A stretch of DNA of 64,000 bases from the NCBI GenBank assembly GCA_050289485.1, contig JBNKFV010000015.1, forward strand, positions 186,001-250,000. The letters are read 5' to 3'. How positions within the stretch are numbered: the first letter of the stretch is position 1; each line of letters begins with the position of its first letter. This document shows, piece after piece, positions 14,920 to 24,652 of this stretch. The notes under the pieces are model-generated. The model was not told the DNA's origin. It did no database searches and was given only the letters and a program-made list of their open reading frames with translations. Both the position numbers and the translations under genes were made by a program. Source of the DNA: JBNKFV01 sp050289485 (GTDB lineage: Bacteria; Pseudomonadota; Gammaproteobacteria; Pseudomonadales; Cellvibrionaceae).

Positions 14920-17900
14920 ATGTTTGACAAAATTGTTCAGCGCGGTATTTTGATGACGGTTATCGTTATGATTATCTGCGTGCTAGGAACGCTTGCAGCG
15001 ACCAAAATTCCAGTGCAGATGATTCCCGATCTCGATGTGCGAGCAATCAGTATTCGTACCCACTGGCCGGGTGCAACACCGCAGGATGTAGAAAAAGAAA
15101 TTCTCGTGGAGCAGGAAGAGTACCTGCGTAATCTGCCCAATCTATCGCGAATGCTCTCCACGGCCAATAGTGGTCGGGCCGAGATTGAATTGGAATTTCC
15201 ATTTGGTACTGACATTACTGAAATGATGATTCGTGTCAGTAATGCGCTGAGCCAGGTGCAGTCTTATCCGGAAACCGTAGACGAGCCGCAAATCTATGCC
15301 AACTCGTTTTCCAGCAACTCTTTCATGTTTTTCAGTATCACGCCATTGCCGGGTAACCCCCGGCAGCTTGATATGAATTTTATGCAGGATTTTATCGAAG
15401 ATAACGTCAAGCCGGTTTTTACCAAAGTCACCGGTGTGTCTGAGGTGGGTGTCTATGGTGGGAACGAAAAACAGCTGCAAATTTTGGTTGATCCGGCGAA
15501 GCTGGCACAGCGCCAATTAACGCTGAATAATGTGCGAACTGCTGTTCGTGAGCGCAATCGTGATCGTTCTGGTGGTGATGTAGATTCGGGTAAACGCAAA
15601 TACCTGCTGCGTACCATTGGCCGCTACAGCTCGGTGAGAGACCTTGAAAATACTATTCTGTCTCGTCGTGGTAATAGTGTTATACGTTTGCGCGACGTGG
15701 CTGAGGTGAAACTTGGGCATTTTAAGAGCAATAGGTTGGGCCTCTTTAATAGCCAGCCCAATGTTTTTATAACCATTCGTCGCGAGCCGGGCTCGAATGT
15801 TATCAATATCAAGCGTGATGTGTTGGTGCAGTTAGATTACTTGAACAACGATGTGCTGGCACCCGAGGGGTTGCAGCTTCAATTGATTGCTGATGATGTT
15901 ACTTATGTATCCCAATCTATCGATAACGTGTGGAGAAACCTCGCCTTAGGTGCATTGTTGGCAACCGCGATTATGTTTTTGTTTTTGCGTTCGCTGAAAG
16001 CAACACTAGCTGGCGTTATGGGGATCCCAATTTGTATTATCGTGTCGTTTCTGGGCCTTCTATTAGCGGGGCGAACGATAAATGTGATTTCGTTGGCTGG
16101 TGTCGCTTTTGCCATTGGGATGACGTTAGATAACAGTATTGTTGTGTTGGAAAGTATCGAGCTTGAGCGCCGCCGAGGTGCCAACCGTTTGCGAGCTGCG
16201 GTAGATGGTGTGCGCAAAGTATGGCCTGCGGTGTTTGCATCAACCATGACAACGGTGCTGGTTTTTCTGCCAGTTACCTTTATCAAGGAAGAGGCTGGCC
16301 AACTGTATTCCGATATTGCTATCGCTATTTCCTCAGCCATTCTGGCATCGATGCTGGTAGCGGTTACTGTGTTGCCAACTGCTGCCGCACGTTTGAATTT
16401 TGCACCCAAAGAAAAGCCCGGTAGCAAGGGTTTTATGCATGTAATAACGTGTTTTGGGCTCGTTTGTAAAAGCAGAATTTTACGTTTGGTGCACTTTATT
16501 CTGGGTAGCCAACAAAGGCAGTTAGGCACCATTGCAATGATTGCGGTGGTGAGTGTGTCGGCGATCATCTGGTTGACGCCAGCGGCAGAGTATTTGCCTG
16601 AAGGTGAAGAGCCTAAGGTATTTGCCTATATGAATGCGCCGCCGGGTTACAACCTTGAGAGTATGCAAAAAATTGCTCTCGAGGTGAATCGTTATTTTAT
16701 GTCTGCGGTTGATGCCGACCCGGCGGCATTCAATCAAGGTGAAACGCCTGTGCCGCCCATTACTTATGTGAATATGATGGTAACCACTGAGATGATTCGT
16801 ATCATCAGCCAGCCACTGGATACCGCTAATGTGGATGCATTAATCGATGCGCTAACGGCTAAGTTTCGCGAGTACCCTGGTATGCGTGCTTTCGCTACTC
16901 GTGGATCTATTATCAGTAGTAATGATGGTGGTTCTCGTAGTATTAATCTCGATATTTCCGGGCCGGATCTTGAAGCATTATACCGCGTTGCCCAAGAAGC
17001 GTATTTACGTGCGGGTGATGTATTTGAAAATCCACGTATTCAAACTAACCCTGGTTCGCTGACCTTGGCGCAGCCAATGGTAGAAATTCATCCACGCTGG
17101 GAGCGTGCAGCAGAGGTGGGTTTTAATGCAGATACATTGGGTTTTACGGTGTCGGCACTAACAGACGGCAGTTACGTAGACGAGTTTTTTCTGGCCGATA
17201 ACAAAATTGATATCTATCTCTATAGTACGGCAGGGCAAAATGCCAAGCTGGATAATCTCGCTCAGCTGCCGGTATATACGCCAAGAGGTGCAGTGTTGCC
17301 GTTGTCTGATTTAGTGGATATTCGGGAGACGGTGGATACCAACTCGGTGCGTCGTGTCGATGGTAATCGCACCGTGACTCTGAATATTATTCCGCCCCGC
17401 ACCGTGCCCTTGGAAGAAGGTGTAGAGAGGGTAAAAAATCAGCTGGTAAAGGCCATGCAAAGTGAAGGTAAAGTACCTCTGGGTGTCACCATGACCATAT
17501 CCGGTGCGGCTGATCAACTGGATGCTACCCGTAATGCACTAACCAGTAACTACGCCATTGCACTGATTATTATTTTTCTACTGTTAGTAGCTATTTTTAA
17601 TCATTGGGGTTATCCCTTGTTGATTATGACATCGATACCCTTGGGTATTGCCGGCGGCATTGTCGGGTTGTGGTTATTGAATGCGGTAGGGGCGTTGCTG
17701 CCCCTCGTTGGTGGAGCTCCTATTGTGCAGCCCTTCGATATGATTTCCATGCTGGGCTTTCTTATTTTGATGGGTACAGTGGTCAACAATCCGATTCTGA
17801 TTGTCGACCGGGCGGTGTTTAATGTTGACCACGAAGGCATGAATTCCGTGGCGGCTGTGACAGAAGCGGTGGAATCCCGTTTGCGACCGATCGCTATGTC

Positions 17901-18123
17901 TACTCTGACAACTCTGTTTGGTTTGCTGCCGCTGGTAGTTGTGCCTGGGGCGGGCACAGAGCTTTATCGTGGGGTAGGTGCTATTGTGATGTTCGGCATT
18001 CTGGGCGCTGCGGTAGTGAGTGTAACATTGTTGCCGGCCTTGACCGTATTGGTGCTGGAATGGAAAAACCGCATACGGTCTTGGCTGGCCAGTAGGAGCG
18101 ACAAAACACCTACTGCTGGGTGA
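14920..18123 (+). CDS. RND efflux pump, inner-membrane permease
   Basis: A 1067-residue RND permease, the usual length for the family, with 12 membrane segments in two repeats. TM1 lies at about 10-28; TM2-6 at about 340-480; TM7 at about 545; TM8-12 at about 890-1050. Two large periplasmic porter/docking loops separate them. TM4 carries GVAFAIGMTLDNSIVVLESIELER with the intramembrane acidic residue used for proton relay, and the second half has MLGFLILMGTVVNNPILIVDRA. The substrate is unknown; the sequence looks more like the multidrug than the heavy-metal branch. It is paired with the adaptor gene directly upstream. Confidence 0.92.
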   Translation: MFDKIVQRGILMTVIVMIICVLGTLAATKIPVQMIPDLDVRAISIRTHWPGATPQDVEKEILVEQEEYLRNLPNLSRMLSTANSGRAEIELEFPFGTDITEMMIRVSNALSQVQSYPETVDEPQIYANSFSSNSFMFFSITPLPGNPRQLDMNFMQDFIEDNVKPVFTKVTGVSEVGVYGGNEKQLQILVDPAKLAQRQLTLNNVRTAVRERNRDRSGGDVDSGKRKYLLRTIGRYSSVRDLENTILSRRGNSVIRLRDVAEVKLGHFKSNRLGLFNSQPNVFITIRREPGSNVINIKRDVLVQLDYLNNDVLAPEGLQLQLIADDVTYVSQSIDNVWRNLALGALLATAIMFLFLRSLKATLAGVMGIPICIIVSFLGLLLAGRTINVISLAGVAFAIGMTLDNSIVVLESIELERRRGANRLRAAVDGVRKVWPAVFASTMTTVLVFLPVTFIKEEAGQLYSDIAIAISSAILASMLVAVTVLPTAAARLNFAPKEKPGSKGFMHVITCFGLVCKSRILRLVHFILGSQQRQLGTIAMIAVVSVSAIIWLTPAAEYLPEGEEPKVFAYMNAPPGYNLESMQKIALEVNRYFMSAVDADPAAFNQGETPVPPITYVNMMVTTEMIRIISQPLDTANVDALIDALTAKFREYPGMRAFATRGSIISSNDGGSRSINLDISGPDLEALYRVAQEAYLRAGDVFENPRIQTNPGSLTLAQPMVEIHPRWERAAEVGFNADTLGFTVSALTDGSYVDEFFLADNKIDIYLYSTAGQNAKLDNLAQLPVYTPRGAVLPLSDLVDIRETVDTNSVRRVDGNRTVTLNIIPPRTVPLEEGVERVKNQLVKAMQSEGKVPLGVTMTISGAADQLDATRNALTSNYAIALIIIFLLLVAIFNHWGYPLLIMTSIPLGIAGGIVGLWLLNAVGALLPLVGGAPIVQPFDMISMLGFLILMGTVVNNPILIVDRAVFNVDHEGMNSVAAVTEAVESRLRPIAMSTLTTLFGLLPLVVVPGAGTELYRGVGAIVMFGILGAAVVSVTLLPALTVLVLEWKNRIRSWLASRSDKTPTAG

Positions 18124-18142
18124 GAAGAATTGGGGACATAAA

Positions 18143-18164
18143 AAAGCCCTCGTCTGAGGGCTTT
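18143..18164 (-). terminator. Terminator hairpin between the RND pump and crp genes
   Basis: AAAGCCCTC-GTCT-GAGGGCTTT, a perfect 9-bp stem. On the minus strand it is followed by a T run, so it fits a Rho-independent terminator for the crp-like gene. The plus-strand transcript lacks a T tract after the stem. Confidence 0.8.
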
Positions 18165-18188
18165 CGAAAGCGCTTGTGCAAGGCGTGA

Positions 18189-18824
18189 CTAGCGGGTGCC
18201 AAACACCACCATGGTTTTGCCTTTTACATCGACCAGGCCTTGGTCTTCCAGGGTTTTCAAAACCCGGCCAACCATCTCCCGCGAGCAACCGACAATGCGT
18301 CCAATTTCCTGACGGGTGATTTTAATCTGCATGCCGTCGGGGTGGGTCATAGCGTCTGGCTCTTTGCACAAATCCAGCAGGGTGCGAGCAACGCGGCCCG
18401 TCACGTCAAGGAAGGCAAGGTCGCCGACCTTTCTTGTGGTGGCGCGAAGACGGCGAGCCATTTGTTTGCCCAGTGCAAACATGAACTCCGGGTGCATTTC
18501 CACCAGTTCCTGAAATTTACCGTAACTGATTTCGGCCACTTCACATTCGGTTTTGGCACGTACCCACGCGCTGCGTGAATCTTCCCGATCGAATAGCCCC
18601 ATTTCACCGAAGAAATCGCCGTCGTTCAGGTACGCAACAATCATTTCTCGGCCTTCATCGTCTTCGATCAGAACGGTTACCGAGCCTTTGATGATGTAGT
18701 AAAGAGAGTCGCTGGTGTCGCCTGCGTAAATCAATGTGCTTTTAGCTGGGTAGCGTCTTCGATGACAGTGGCTTAAAAATTGTTCGACATTGTCGATATG
18801 GGGCGTTATTGCTAAGGAGACCAA
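18189..18824 (-). CDS. crp: cAMP-responsive global regulator, Crp/Vfr
   Basis: A 211-residue protein nearly colinear with Escherichia coli CRP (210 residues). Cyclic-nucleotide domain (about 10-120) with the phosphate-binding cassette FGEMGLFDREDSRSAWVRAK; long dimer helix; C-terminal winged helix with ITRQEIGRIVGCSREMVGRV as recognition helix region. It should bind cAMP and regulate catabolic genes. I chose the TTG at 18824: it follows a GAGGAT ribosome site and matches the family length. An upstream TTG at 18890 would add 22 arginine/glutamine-rich residues. The divergent OsmC-type neighbour reproduces the crp-yhfA pairing of enterobacteria. Confidence 0.93.
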   Translation of the reverse strand: MVSLAITPHIDNVEQFLSHCHRRRYPAKSTLIYAGDTSDSLYYIIKGSVTVLIEDDEGREMIVAYLNDGDFFGEMGLFDREDSRSAWVRAKTECEVAEISYGKFQELVEMHPEFMFALGKQMARRLRATTRKVGDLAFLDVTGRVARTLLDLCKEPDAMTHPDGMQIKITRQEIGRIVGCSREMVGRVLKTLEDQGLVDVKGKTMVVFGTR

Positions 18825-19179
18825 TCCAATATCCTCGCTTTGTAATTGCTCTTGCCGGACAGCGTAGTGTTTGCGATACCTTTGCCGCAACTTTACCCTG
18901 TCGAGCCTCGCTTAAAATTGTTGCGCTCGTAATAATTAGTGTAGACAGGCCCTAGAGTAATGCGAATTGGGTCACAGGTTCAACTATTCATCCTTTTTTG
19001 TGTCGATTATAGTGTCATCCGATCATTAGTTTCGGAATTGTTAGGTAGATATTCCTGAACGGGATGTTCCTGTGCTCCCGCAGCGTTACGGTACATGTCT
19101 GGTTTATGGTAATCTTGCGCGCTATTTTACCCGTCGATGTTGGTGGTCGGGTGTGTAATAACAGCGAAGAGGTTTGTCG

Positions 19180-19602
19180 ATGAAGGCAACAGTGAAGTGG
19201 GTAGATGGCGCCATGTTTCTGGGCGAGTCGGGTAGTGGGCATACCGTGGTCATGGATGGGCCAGAGGATCATGGTGGCCGCAATATGGGTATTCGCCCCA
19301 TGGAAACCATTCTGGTGGGGCTGGGCGGGTGTGCATCTTTCGATGTTGTCAGTATTTTAAAGAAAACGCGGCAGAAGGTATTGGCTTGCCGTGTGGAACT
19401 GGATGCTGAACGTGCTGATGGCGTACCGTCACCGTTTACCAAAATCCACCTGCGTTTTGTCGTAACCGGCACCGGTTTGAAAGAGGCTCAGGTCAAACGT
19501 GCTGTTGAGTTGTCTGCAGAAAAATATTGCTCGGCATCTATTATGATGGAAGCTGCGGGTGTGGACCTTAGTCATTCTTACGAAATTGTTGAGGCCGAAT
19601 AA
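19180..19602 (+). CDS. OsmC family protein, YhfA type
   Basis: A 140-residue OsmC-fold protein of the YhfA branch. It has the N-terminal strand (MKATVKWVDGAMFLGES), the central helix with GGCASFDVVSILKKTRQKV carrying the first conserved Cys, and the second conserved Cys in EKYCSASIMMEAAG. OsmC/Ohr proteins reduce peroxides through two cysteines; the role of YhfA itself is not settled. ATG 19180 is preceded by GAAGAGG; a TTG two codons upstream is less likely. It is divergent from crp, as yhfA is in E. coli, and is followed by a hairpin. Confidence 0.88.
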   Translation: MKATVKWVDGAMFLGESGSGHTVVMDGPEDHGGRNMGIRPMETILVGLGGCASFDVVSILKKTRQKVLACRVELDAERADGVPSPFTKIHLRFVVTGTGLKEAQVKRAVELSAEKYCSASIMMEAAGVDLSHSYEIVEAE

Positions 19603-19624
19603 CCCGGCAGTCGCATTGCCGGGT
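19602..19624 (+). terminator. Hairpin after the OsmC-family gene
   Basis: A perfect 8-bp stem, ACCCGGCA and TGCCGGGT, with a 7-nt loop, overlapping the last base of the stop codon. There is no T tract. It separates two convergent genes and may serve both. Confidence 0.55.
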
Positions 19625-19636
19625 AAACCCAGGTTA

Positions 19637-20281
19637 TCAGATACGATAGCTGGTTTTGGTCATGGCTTTTGAGACCAGTGTCATCAGGCCTTTAACCGGA
19701 GCGGGAAAATTCAGCCCGCCTGCAGCCAAAGCCGTGTGGGCATGTTTGGCTTCGTCTTCCAGCATGGTCTCGACAATGGCGCGGCTTTTGTGGTCTTGTT
19801 CCGGCAAGGCCTGTAAATGACTTTGCAGGTGTTTGCACACCTGCTCTTCTGTGGCTGCGACAAATCCAAGGCTGACCTTGTCGCTGATCAAACCCGCACC
19901 GGCGCCGATACCAAACGATAGGCTATACCAGAGTGGGTTGAGCACGCTGGTATGGCTATCTAATTGTTTGATCCGTTCTTCACACCAGGCCAAGTGATCA
20001 ATCTCTTCGTCGGCAGCGTCTTCCATTTCGTGGCGCACTTCCGGCAGCTTTGCCGTCAGTGCCTGGCCCTGATAAAGCGCTTGGGCGCAGATTTCACCGG
20101 AGTGATTAACGCGCATCAGGCCTGCGGCGTGTTTTTTCTCTTGCGTGGTTAATTCGGTTTCACTCACATATTTGCCCGGCGAGGGCCTGTTGTGTACCTG
20201 TGTATCGGGCGTAAGCGCACGCAGGGCACGGTCTGCGTTTGTCAAAACCTGATCAATAAAGCTGAGTCTGCGGCTGGACAT
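19637..20281 (-). CDS. coq7: Demethoxyubiquinone hydroxylase Coq7
   Basis: A 214-residue di-iron hydroxylase of the Coq7/CLK-1 type. It adds the C6 hydroxyl group to demethoxyubiquinol, the next-to-last step of ubiquinone synthesis, at the membrane surface. The ferritin-like ligands are present: Glu in NHSGEICAQALY, ExxH in DEEIDHLAWC, Glu in ATEEQVCKHL and ExxH in EDEAKHAHTA. Other gammaproteobacteria may use the flavin enzyme UbiF instead; this organism has the di-iron form. It stands as a single gene with a normal start at 20281. Confidence 0.94.
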   Translation of the reverse strand: MSSRRLSFIDQVLTNADRALRALTPDTQVHNRPSPGKYVSETELTTQEKKHAAGLMRVNHSGEICAQALYQGQALTAKLPEVRHEMEDAADEEIDHLAWCEERIKQLDSHTSVLNPLWYSLSFGIGAGAGLISDKVSLGFVAATEEQVCKHLQSHLQALPEQDHKSRAIVETMLEDEAKHAHTALAAGGLNFPAPVKGLMTLVSKAMTKTSYRI

Positions 20282-20375
20282 AAGAGGCTCCTGCGTTAAA
20301 TAAGCAGCTAGCAGTATAGCGGCTTATCGGGGTGAGTTATTTGTGCGACATCAATGGCACGAACCATTCACAATA

Positions 20376-21662
20376 TTAATGCTGCTCGCGCGCAATGGCT
20401 CGATAGGCGATATCGTTGCGATAGAACATACCATTCCAACTGATTTGTTTGGCCAGCTGGTAAGCATTTTGTTGCGCTTCGGTGACGGTTGCCCCCAGCG
20501 CGGTGGCGCACAGCACGCGTCCACCATTGGTGGTTACCTGCCCGTCTTTGAGGCTGGTGCCTGCATGGAACACTTTGGCACCGGTGTCGCCCGCTTCCGG
20601 TAAACCAGAGATTACATCGCCTTTGGCGTAGCTGCCAGGGTAGCCGCCAGCAGCCAGTACGATACCGACAGCGGCTTCCGGCGCCCATTGGGTGTTGCAG
20701 TGGTCTAGTGTTTTGTCCAGGGCAGCATTACATAATTCCACCAGATCAGACTGCAAGCGCAGCATGATGGGTTGGGTTTCCGGGTCGCCAAAGCGGCAGT
20801 TGTATTCGATGACTTTAGGGGCGCCATCGGCATCGATCATCAAGCCCGCATACAAGAAGCCGGTGTAATCGTTGCCCTCGGCAGCCATGCCTGCCACGGT
20901 AGGTTCAATCACTTCCCGCATAATGCGTGCGTGCACCTCGTCGGTAACCACTGGTGCTGGCGAGTAAGCACCCATGCCGCCAGTGTTGGGGCCGGTGTCG
21001 CCATCGCCTACGCGTTTGTGGTCTTGGCTGGTAGCCATGGGTAGAATGTTTTTTCCATCGGCGATCACGATAAAGCTGGCTTCTTCGCCACTGAGAAATT
21101 CTTCAATCACCACGCGGCAGCCTGCATCGCCAAAGGCATTGCCAGAAAGCATGTCTTTTACGGCTTCTTCTGCCTGGGCGATGGTTTCGGCCACAATCAC
21201 GCCTTTGCCGGCGGCAAGGCCGTCGGCTTTTACCACAATGGGGGCGCCCATTTCTTGAATGTAAGCCAATGCAGGCTCAACTTCGGTAAAGTTCTGGTAG
21301 GCCGCCGTGGGAATATTGTGGCGAGCGAGAAAGTCTTTGGTAAAGGCCTTTGAGCCTTCCAGTTGTGCAGCGCCCTTACTGGGGCCAAAACAGCGCAGAC
21401 CACGCGCTTGAAAGTAATCTACCACGCCGTCTACCAGGGGGGCTTCCGGGCCAACAATAGTGAGGGCGACGTTGTTTTGTTCAGCAAAGTCAGCAAGCTC
21501 GGCAAAGGCCAATACCTCAATGGCCACGTTTTGCAGTTTTGGCTCAGTGGCGGTACCTGCATTACCAGGTGCTACAAATACAGTGTTTACAGACGGGTTT
21601 TGTGCAGCTTTCCAGGCCAGCGCGTGCTCGCGCCCACCGCTGCCAATAACGAGGATATTCAT
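20376..21662 (-). CDS. purD: Phosphoribosylamine-glycine ligase
   Basis: A 428-residue GAR synthetase, the expected length. It condenses phosphoribosylamine with glycine using ATP, the second step of purine synthesis. It begins MNILVIGSGGREHALAWKAA, has the ATP-grasp domain with KADGLAAGKGVIVA and EEFLSGEEASFIVIADG, and the metal/ATP site EYNCRFGDPETQ. The frame is open for 25 codons upstream of ATG 21662, but those residues are not part of the family. purH, often adjacent in gammaproteobacteria, is not in the window. Confidence 0.96.
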   Translation of the reverse strand: MNILVIGSGGREHALAWKAAQNPSVNTVFVAPGNAGTATEPKLQNVAIEVLAFAELADFAEQNNVALTIVGPEAPLVDGVVDYFQARGLRCFGPSKGAAQLEGSKAFTKDFLARHNIPTAAYQNFTEVEPALAYIQEMGAPIVVKADGLAAGKGVIVAETIAQAEEAVKDMLSGNAFGDAGCRVVIEEFLSGEEASFIVIADGKNILPMATSQDHKRVGDGDTGPNTGGMGAYSPAPVVTDEVHARIMREVIEPTVAGMAAEGNDYTGFLYAGLMIDADGAPKVIEYNCRFGDPETQPIMLRLQSDLVELCNAALDKTLDHCNTQWAPEAAVGIVLAAGGYPGSYAKGDVISGLPEAGDTGAKVFHAGTSLKDGQVTTNGGRVLCATALGATVTEAQQNAYQLAKQISWNGMFYRNDIAYRAIAREQH

Positions 21663-21801
21663 AGAGAAGAGGATTCCTGCTTGATGGGGGATTGATCCCC
21701 GCTTTTCACTTGCTGAAAAAAGCGCGCATTTTCGCACGAAATGACAGGCGAGTTAAGGCTTCTCAACAGTGAATGATGGGCGGTTTTACAGAAGTGTGGC
21801 T

Positions 21802-21830
21802 CAAGCCTTGGCCAGGTAATCCAAGGCTTG
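21802..21830 (-). terminator. Terminator hairpin after the nitrate reductase operon
   Basis: A perfect 10-bp stem (CAAGCCTTGG and its complement) with a 9-nt loop, 14 bp beyond the nitrate reductase stop codon on the minus strand. Confidence 0.6.
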
Positions 21831-21843
21831 TGGTTTGGCTAGT

Positions 21844-24606
21844 TTAACCCGCTTTTTCTGTGATCGCCCGTTGATCGCTGATCAAACCGTTCAACTCGGG
21901 AATACAGGAACCGCAGTTGGTGCCGCATTTGAGTTTTTCGCCCAGTGTGGCAGCACTAGAACAACCCTTGCTGATTGCATCGCGAATGGTGTTTTCGCCC
22001 ACCTGATAGCAAGAGCAGATAATCTTGCCCACGTCTTCGACACCTTCACCGGGATCGCCTGCCAGCAGGGCAAAGCGGGTATTAATGTCGCACAACTGCC
22101 CCAGTTGTTGTTCAAGCCATGGGTTTTCTTTGTGGTCGTGGGGGCTTGCTCCTGATTGAGTGGGGTCTGCATGAAAGAGTACAGCGAGCTTGCCGTCGAT
22201 AAATCCCGCCATGCGGTACAGGTTTGATCCAGAATCGCTCATTTCGGCCCAATCAATCACCTCTGTAAACTGGCTGGTAAGCCAGTGCCGCCAGTCTTGC
22301 GGCAGTTGGCGGTCGGCAATTCGGAACTTGGTGCCGTGGGCCACTGTGATTTTGGCCCAGTAGTCGCAGTCAGGGTTGGTATCACCCAGGGTGCTGGCTA
22401 CCATCAGAAAGCCCCGCCATACCGCAGCGTAGGGTTTGATGCTGACCGGGCTGTGCTTGAATTCCGGTTGGCCACAGAGTGGGTCGGTGTAGGGGTTCAC
22501 CAGTGCATCCGCGCAGCTACTGGAGGCAAAGCGGCGGTTCCAGTGCATGGGGGCAAAAATCTCTCCTGCACGTTGGCCGCTATGGGGGTTAGCCCGGCCA
22601 ATGTAACGGGTATCGCGATTGTCGAGCTGCACCAAATCGCCGCTTTTCAGGCCCAGTTTGGTCATGTCTTGCGGGTGTATATCAATAAAGGGCTCGTCGC
22701 AGTGACCAAACAGCTTGGCGGCACTGCCGGTGCGGCTCATGGTGTGCCACTGATCGCGAATACGCCCGGTATTCATAATGACTTGACCCGCTTTTGCCGG
22801 TGCCTGAGGAAAGCGCGCAGTAATGGGGATCAGGCGAGCTTTGCGGTCGGTCGTGAAAAAGTCGCCGTTACTGAAAAAACGCTCACGCCCTTGAGGATGG
22901 GCGGCATTGACCGGCCACTGAATTGGGGTGAAGTTCTCATACTCGCTAAAGCTGATGTGCTGGTAGGCAGAAATATCAAAAGCCCGGCGGCTGTGGTGGG
23001 GTTGGTCGCTGTTTTCAAAGCCCGACAACGCCGCGTGCTCGCGGAAAATATCCACGGGATGGGTATAGTTAAAGGCATCTCGGTAGCCCAATTTATGGGC
23101 AAACTCGGTCATGATCTGCCAATCGTGTTTGGACTCTCCGGGAGGGGGTAGCACACCCTTTTGCAGTGACATACGCCGCTCAGAATTGGTCACTGTACCT
23201 ATTTTCTCGCCCCATGTAGTGGCGGGCAGCAGTACGTGGGCGAAGCGGGCCGTGTCGGTAGTGGCAACACAGTCACTCACGATCACCAGTTCACACTTGG
23301 CCAGTGCCTCGCGTACCAGATTGGCATTGGGCATGGTCGCGGCCGGGTTGGTGGCCATTACCCACACGGCTTTTATCTTGCCGTCGTGAATATCTTGAAA
23401 CATGTCTACGGCTTTGCGGCCTTCCTTAGTAGCCATGTTGGGGGCATTCCAGAATTGCTTTACCCGGTCGATATCGCTGGCGTTATCAAAGGCCATATGA
23501 GCCGCCAGTTGGTTGGCCAGCCCGCCTACTTCACGGCCGCCCATGGCATTGGGCTGGCCGGTAATGGAAAAGGGGGTTGCGCCGGGGCGGCCTATTTTGC
23601 CAGTGGCCAAATGGCAGTTGATGATGGCATTGCCCTTGTCGACGCCAGAAGAGGACTGGTTGATACCCTGCGAAAATACCGTAACGGCCTTGTGGGTACC
23701 GGCAAACCATTCATAGGCTGTGGTAAGTGCTTGCACACTGGTATCGCAAAATTTGGCGGCGGTTTCAATGTTTGGCACTTGGCTTTGTGCTGCTGCTAAA
23801 GCGTCATCAAAACCGTTGCAATATTGTTCAATAAAGTTGTTATCGAGCTGACCATGGCTGGCCAGGTAAGTGAGCAAACCGTTAAAGAAAAAGGCGTCGG
23901 CACCGGGGCGAATGGCCAGATGCAGATCGGCAATATCGCAGGTAGCGGTACGTCTGGGATCGATAACCACCACTTTCATCTCTGGGCGCTGCTGCTTGGC
24001 GTGGGCAATGCGCTGGTAGGTAATGGGGTGGGCGTAGGCCATATTGGAGCCCACAATTAACAGTAAGTTTGTCTGTTCCAGGTCTTCGTAGCAGCCGGGC
24101 ACAATGTCGCCACCAAAGGCGCGCTTGTGGGCCACGGTGGCAGATGCCATGCACAGACGTGAGTTGGTATCGACATTGGCTGTGCCAATAAAGCCTTTCA
24201 TCAGCTTGTTGGCAATATAGTAGTCTTCGGTGAGCAATTGACCGGACAGGTAGAAGGCGACAGCGTCGGGGCCGTGTCGGTCAATGATCTGGCGAAACGT
24301 GTTCGCGCTGTAGGTTAGGGCTTCATCCCAGGTGGCATTTTTGCCATCTATTTGTGGTGCAAGTAAGCGATCACTATTGGCTTGTGTTTCATGTAGTGAG
24401 GAGCCTTTAACGCATAGCCTGCCATAATTGGCCGGGTGCTGTGGGTCACCTTCTACGGCGATCACTTGCTGATTTTCAATGGTGGCTTTTACACCACAAC
24501 CAACGCCGCAGTAACAGCAGGTGGTATTCACGGTATACCGGCTGCTTGCCCGGGAGTCTGTTTCAACGAGGTTTACTTCAGTTGTGTTTATCCGGCGATC
24601 ACTCAT
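21844..24606 (-). CDS. nasA: Assimilatory nitrate reductase, molybdenum catalytic subunit
   Basis: A 920-residue cytoplasmic molybdopterin enzyme reducing nitrate to nitrite. The N-terminal [4Fe-4S] motif is TTCCYCGVGCG plus the later Cys in GRLCVKGSSL. Then come the MGD-binding core domains (NVDTNSRLCMASATVAHKRA, QGINQSSSGVDKGN, GRPGATPFSITGQPNAMGG) and the C-terminal molydopterin dinucleotide-binding barrel. A BFD-like [2Fe-2S] domain closes the protein (ICSCYQVGENTI and CGTNCGSCIPEL), as in NasA/NarB-type enzymes with fused electron entry. ATG 24606 was chosen; a GTG at 24684 would overlap the FAD subunit gene by 32 bp. Confidence 0.93.
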   Translation of the reverse strand: MSDRRINTTEVNLVETDSRASSRYTVNTTCCYCGVGCGVKATIENQQVIAVEGDPQHPANYGRLCVKGSSLHETQANSDRLLAPQIDGKNATWDEALTYSANTFRQIIDRHGPDAVAFYLSGQLLTEDYYIANKLMKGFIGTANVDTNSRLCMASATVAHKRAFGGDIVPGCYEDLEQTNLLLIVGSNMAYAHPITYQRIAHAKQQRPEMKVVVIDPRRTATCDIADLHLAIRPGADAFFFNGLLTYLASHGQLDNNFIEQYCNGFDDALAAAQSQVPNIETAAKFCDTSVQALTTAYEWFAGTHKAVTVFSQGINQSSSGVDKGNAIINCHLATGKIGRPGATPFSITGQPNAMGGREVGGLANQLAAHMAFDNASDIDRVKQFWNAPNMATKEGRKAVDMFQDIHDGKIKAVWVMATNPAATMPNANLVREALAKCELVIVSDCVATTDTARFAHVLLPATTWGEKIGTVTNSERRMSLQKGVLPPPGESKHDWQIMTEFAHKLGYRDAFNYTHPVDIFREHAALSGFENSDQPHHSRRAFDISAYQHISFSEYENFTPIQWPVNAAHPQGRERFFSNGDFFTTDRKARLIPITARFPQAPAKAGQVIMNTGRIRDQWHTMSRTGSAAKLFGHCDEPFIDIHPQDMTKLGLKSGDLVQLDNRDTRYIGRANPHSGQRAGEIFAPMHWNRRFASSSCADALVNPYTDPLCGQPEFKHSPVSIKPYAAVWRGFLMVASTLGDTNPDCDYWAKITVAHGTKFRIADRQLPQDWRHWLTSQFTEVIDWAEMSDSGSNLYRMAGFIDGKLAVLFHADPTQSGASPHDHKENPWLEQQLGQLCDINTRFALLAGDPGEGVEDVGKIICSCYQVGENTIRDAISKGCSSAATLGEKLKCGTNCGSCIPELNGLISDQRAITEKAG

Positions 24607-24652
24607 GCGCGGTTCAACATCCTTTCCGATAAATTCAAGTGATTGGCTGGCT

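Noticed and set aside
22285..23151. A 288-codon plus-strand frame inside the nitrate reductase gene.
   Set aside because: It is antisense to a full-length conserved molybdoenzyme; the long frame is a by-product of the codon use of nasA.
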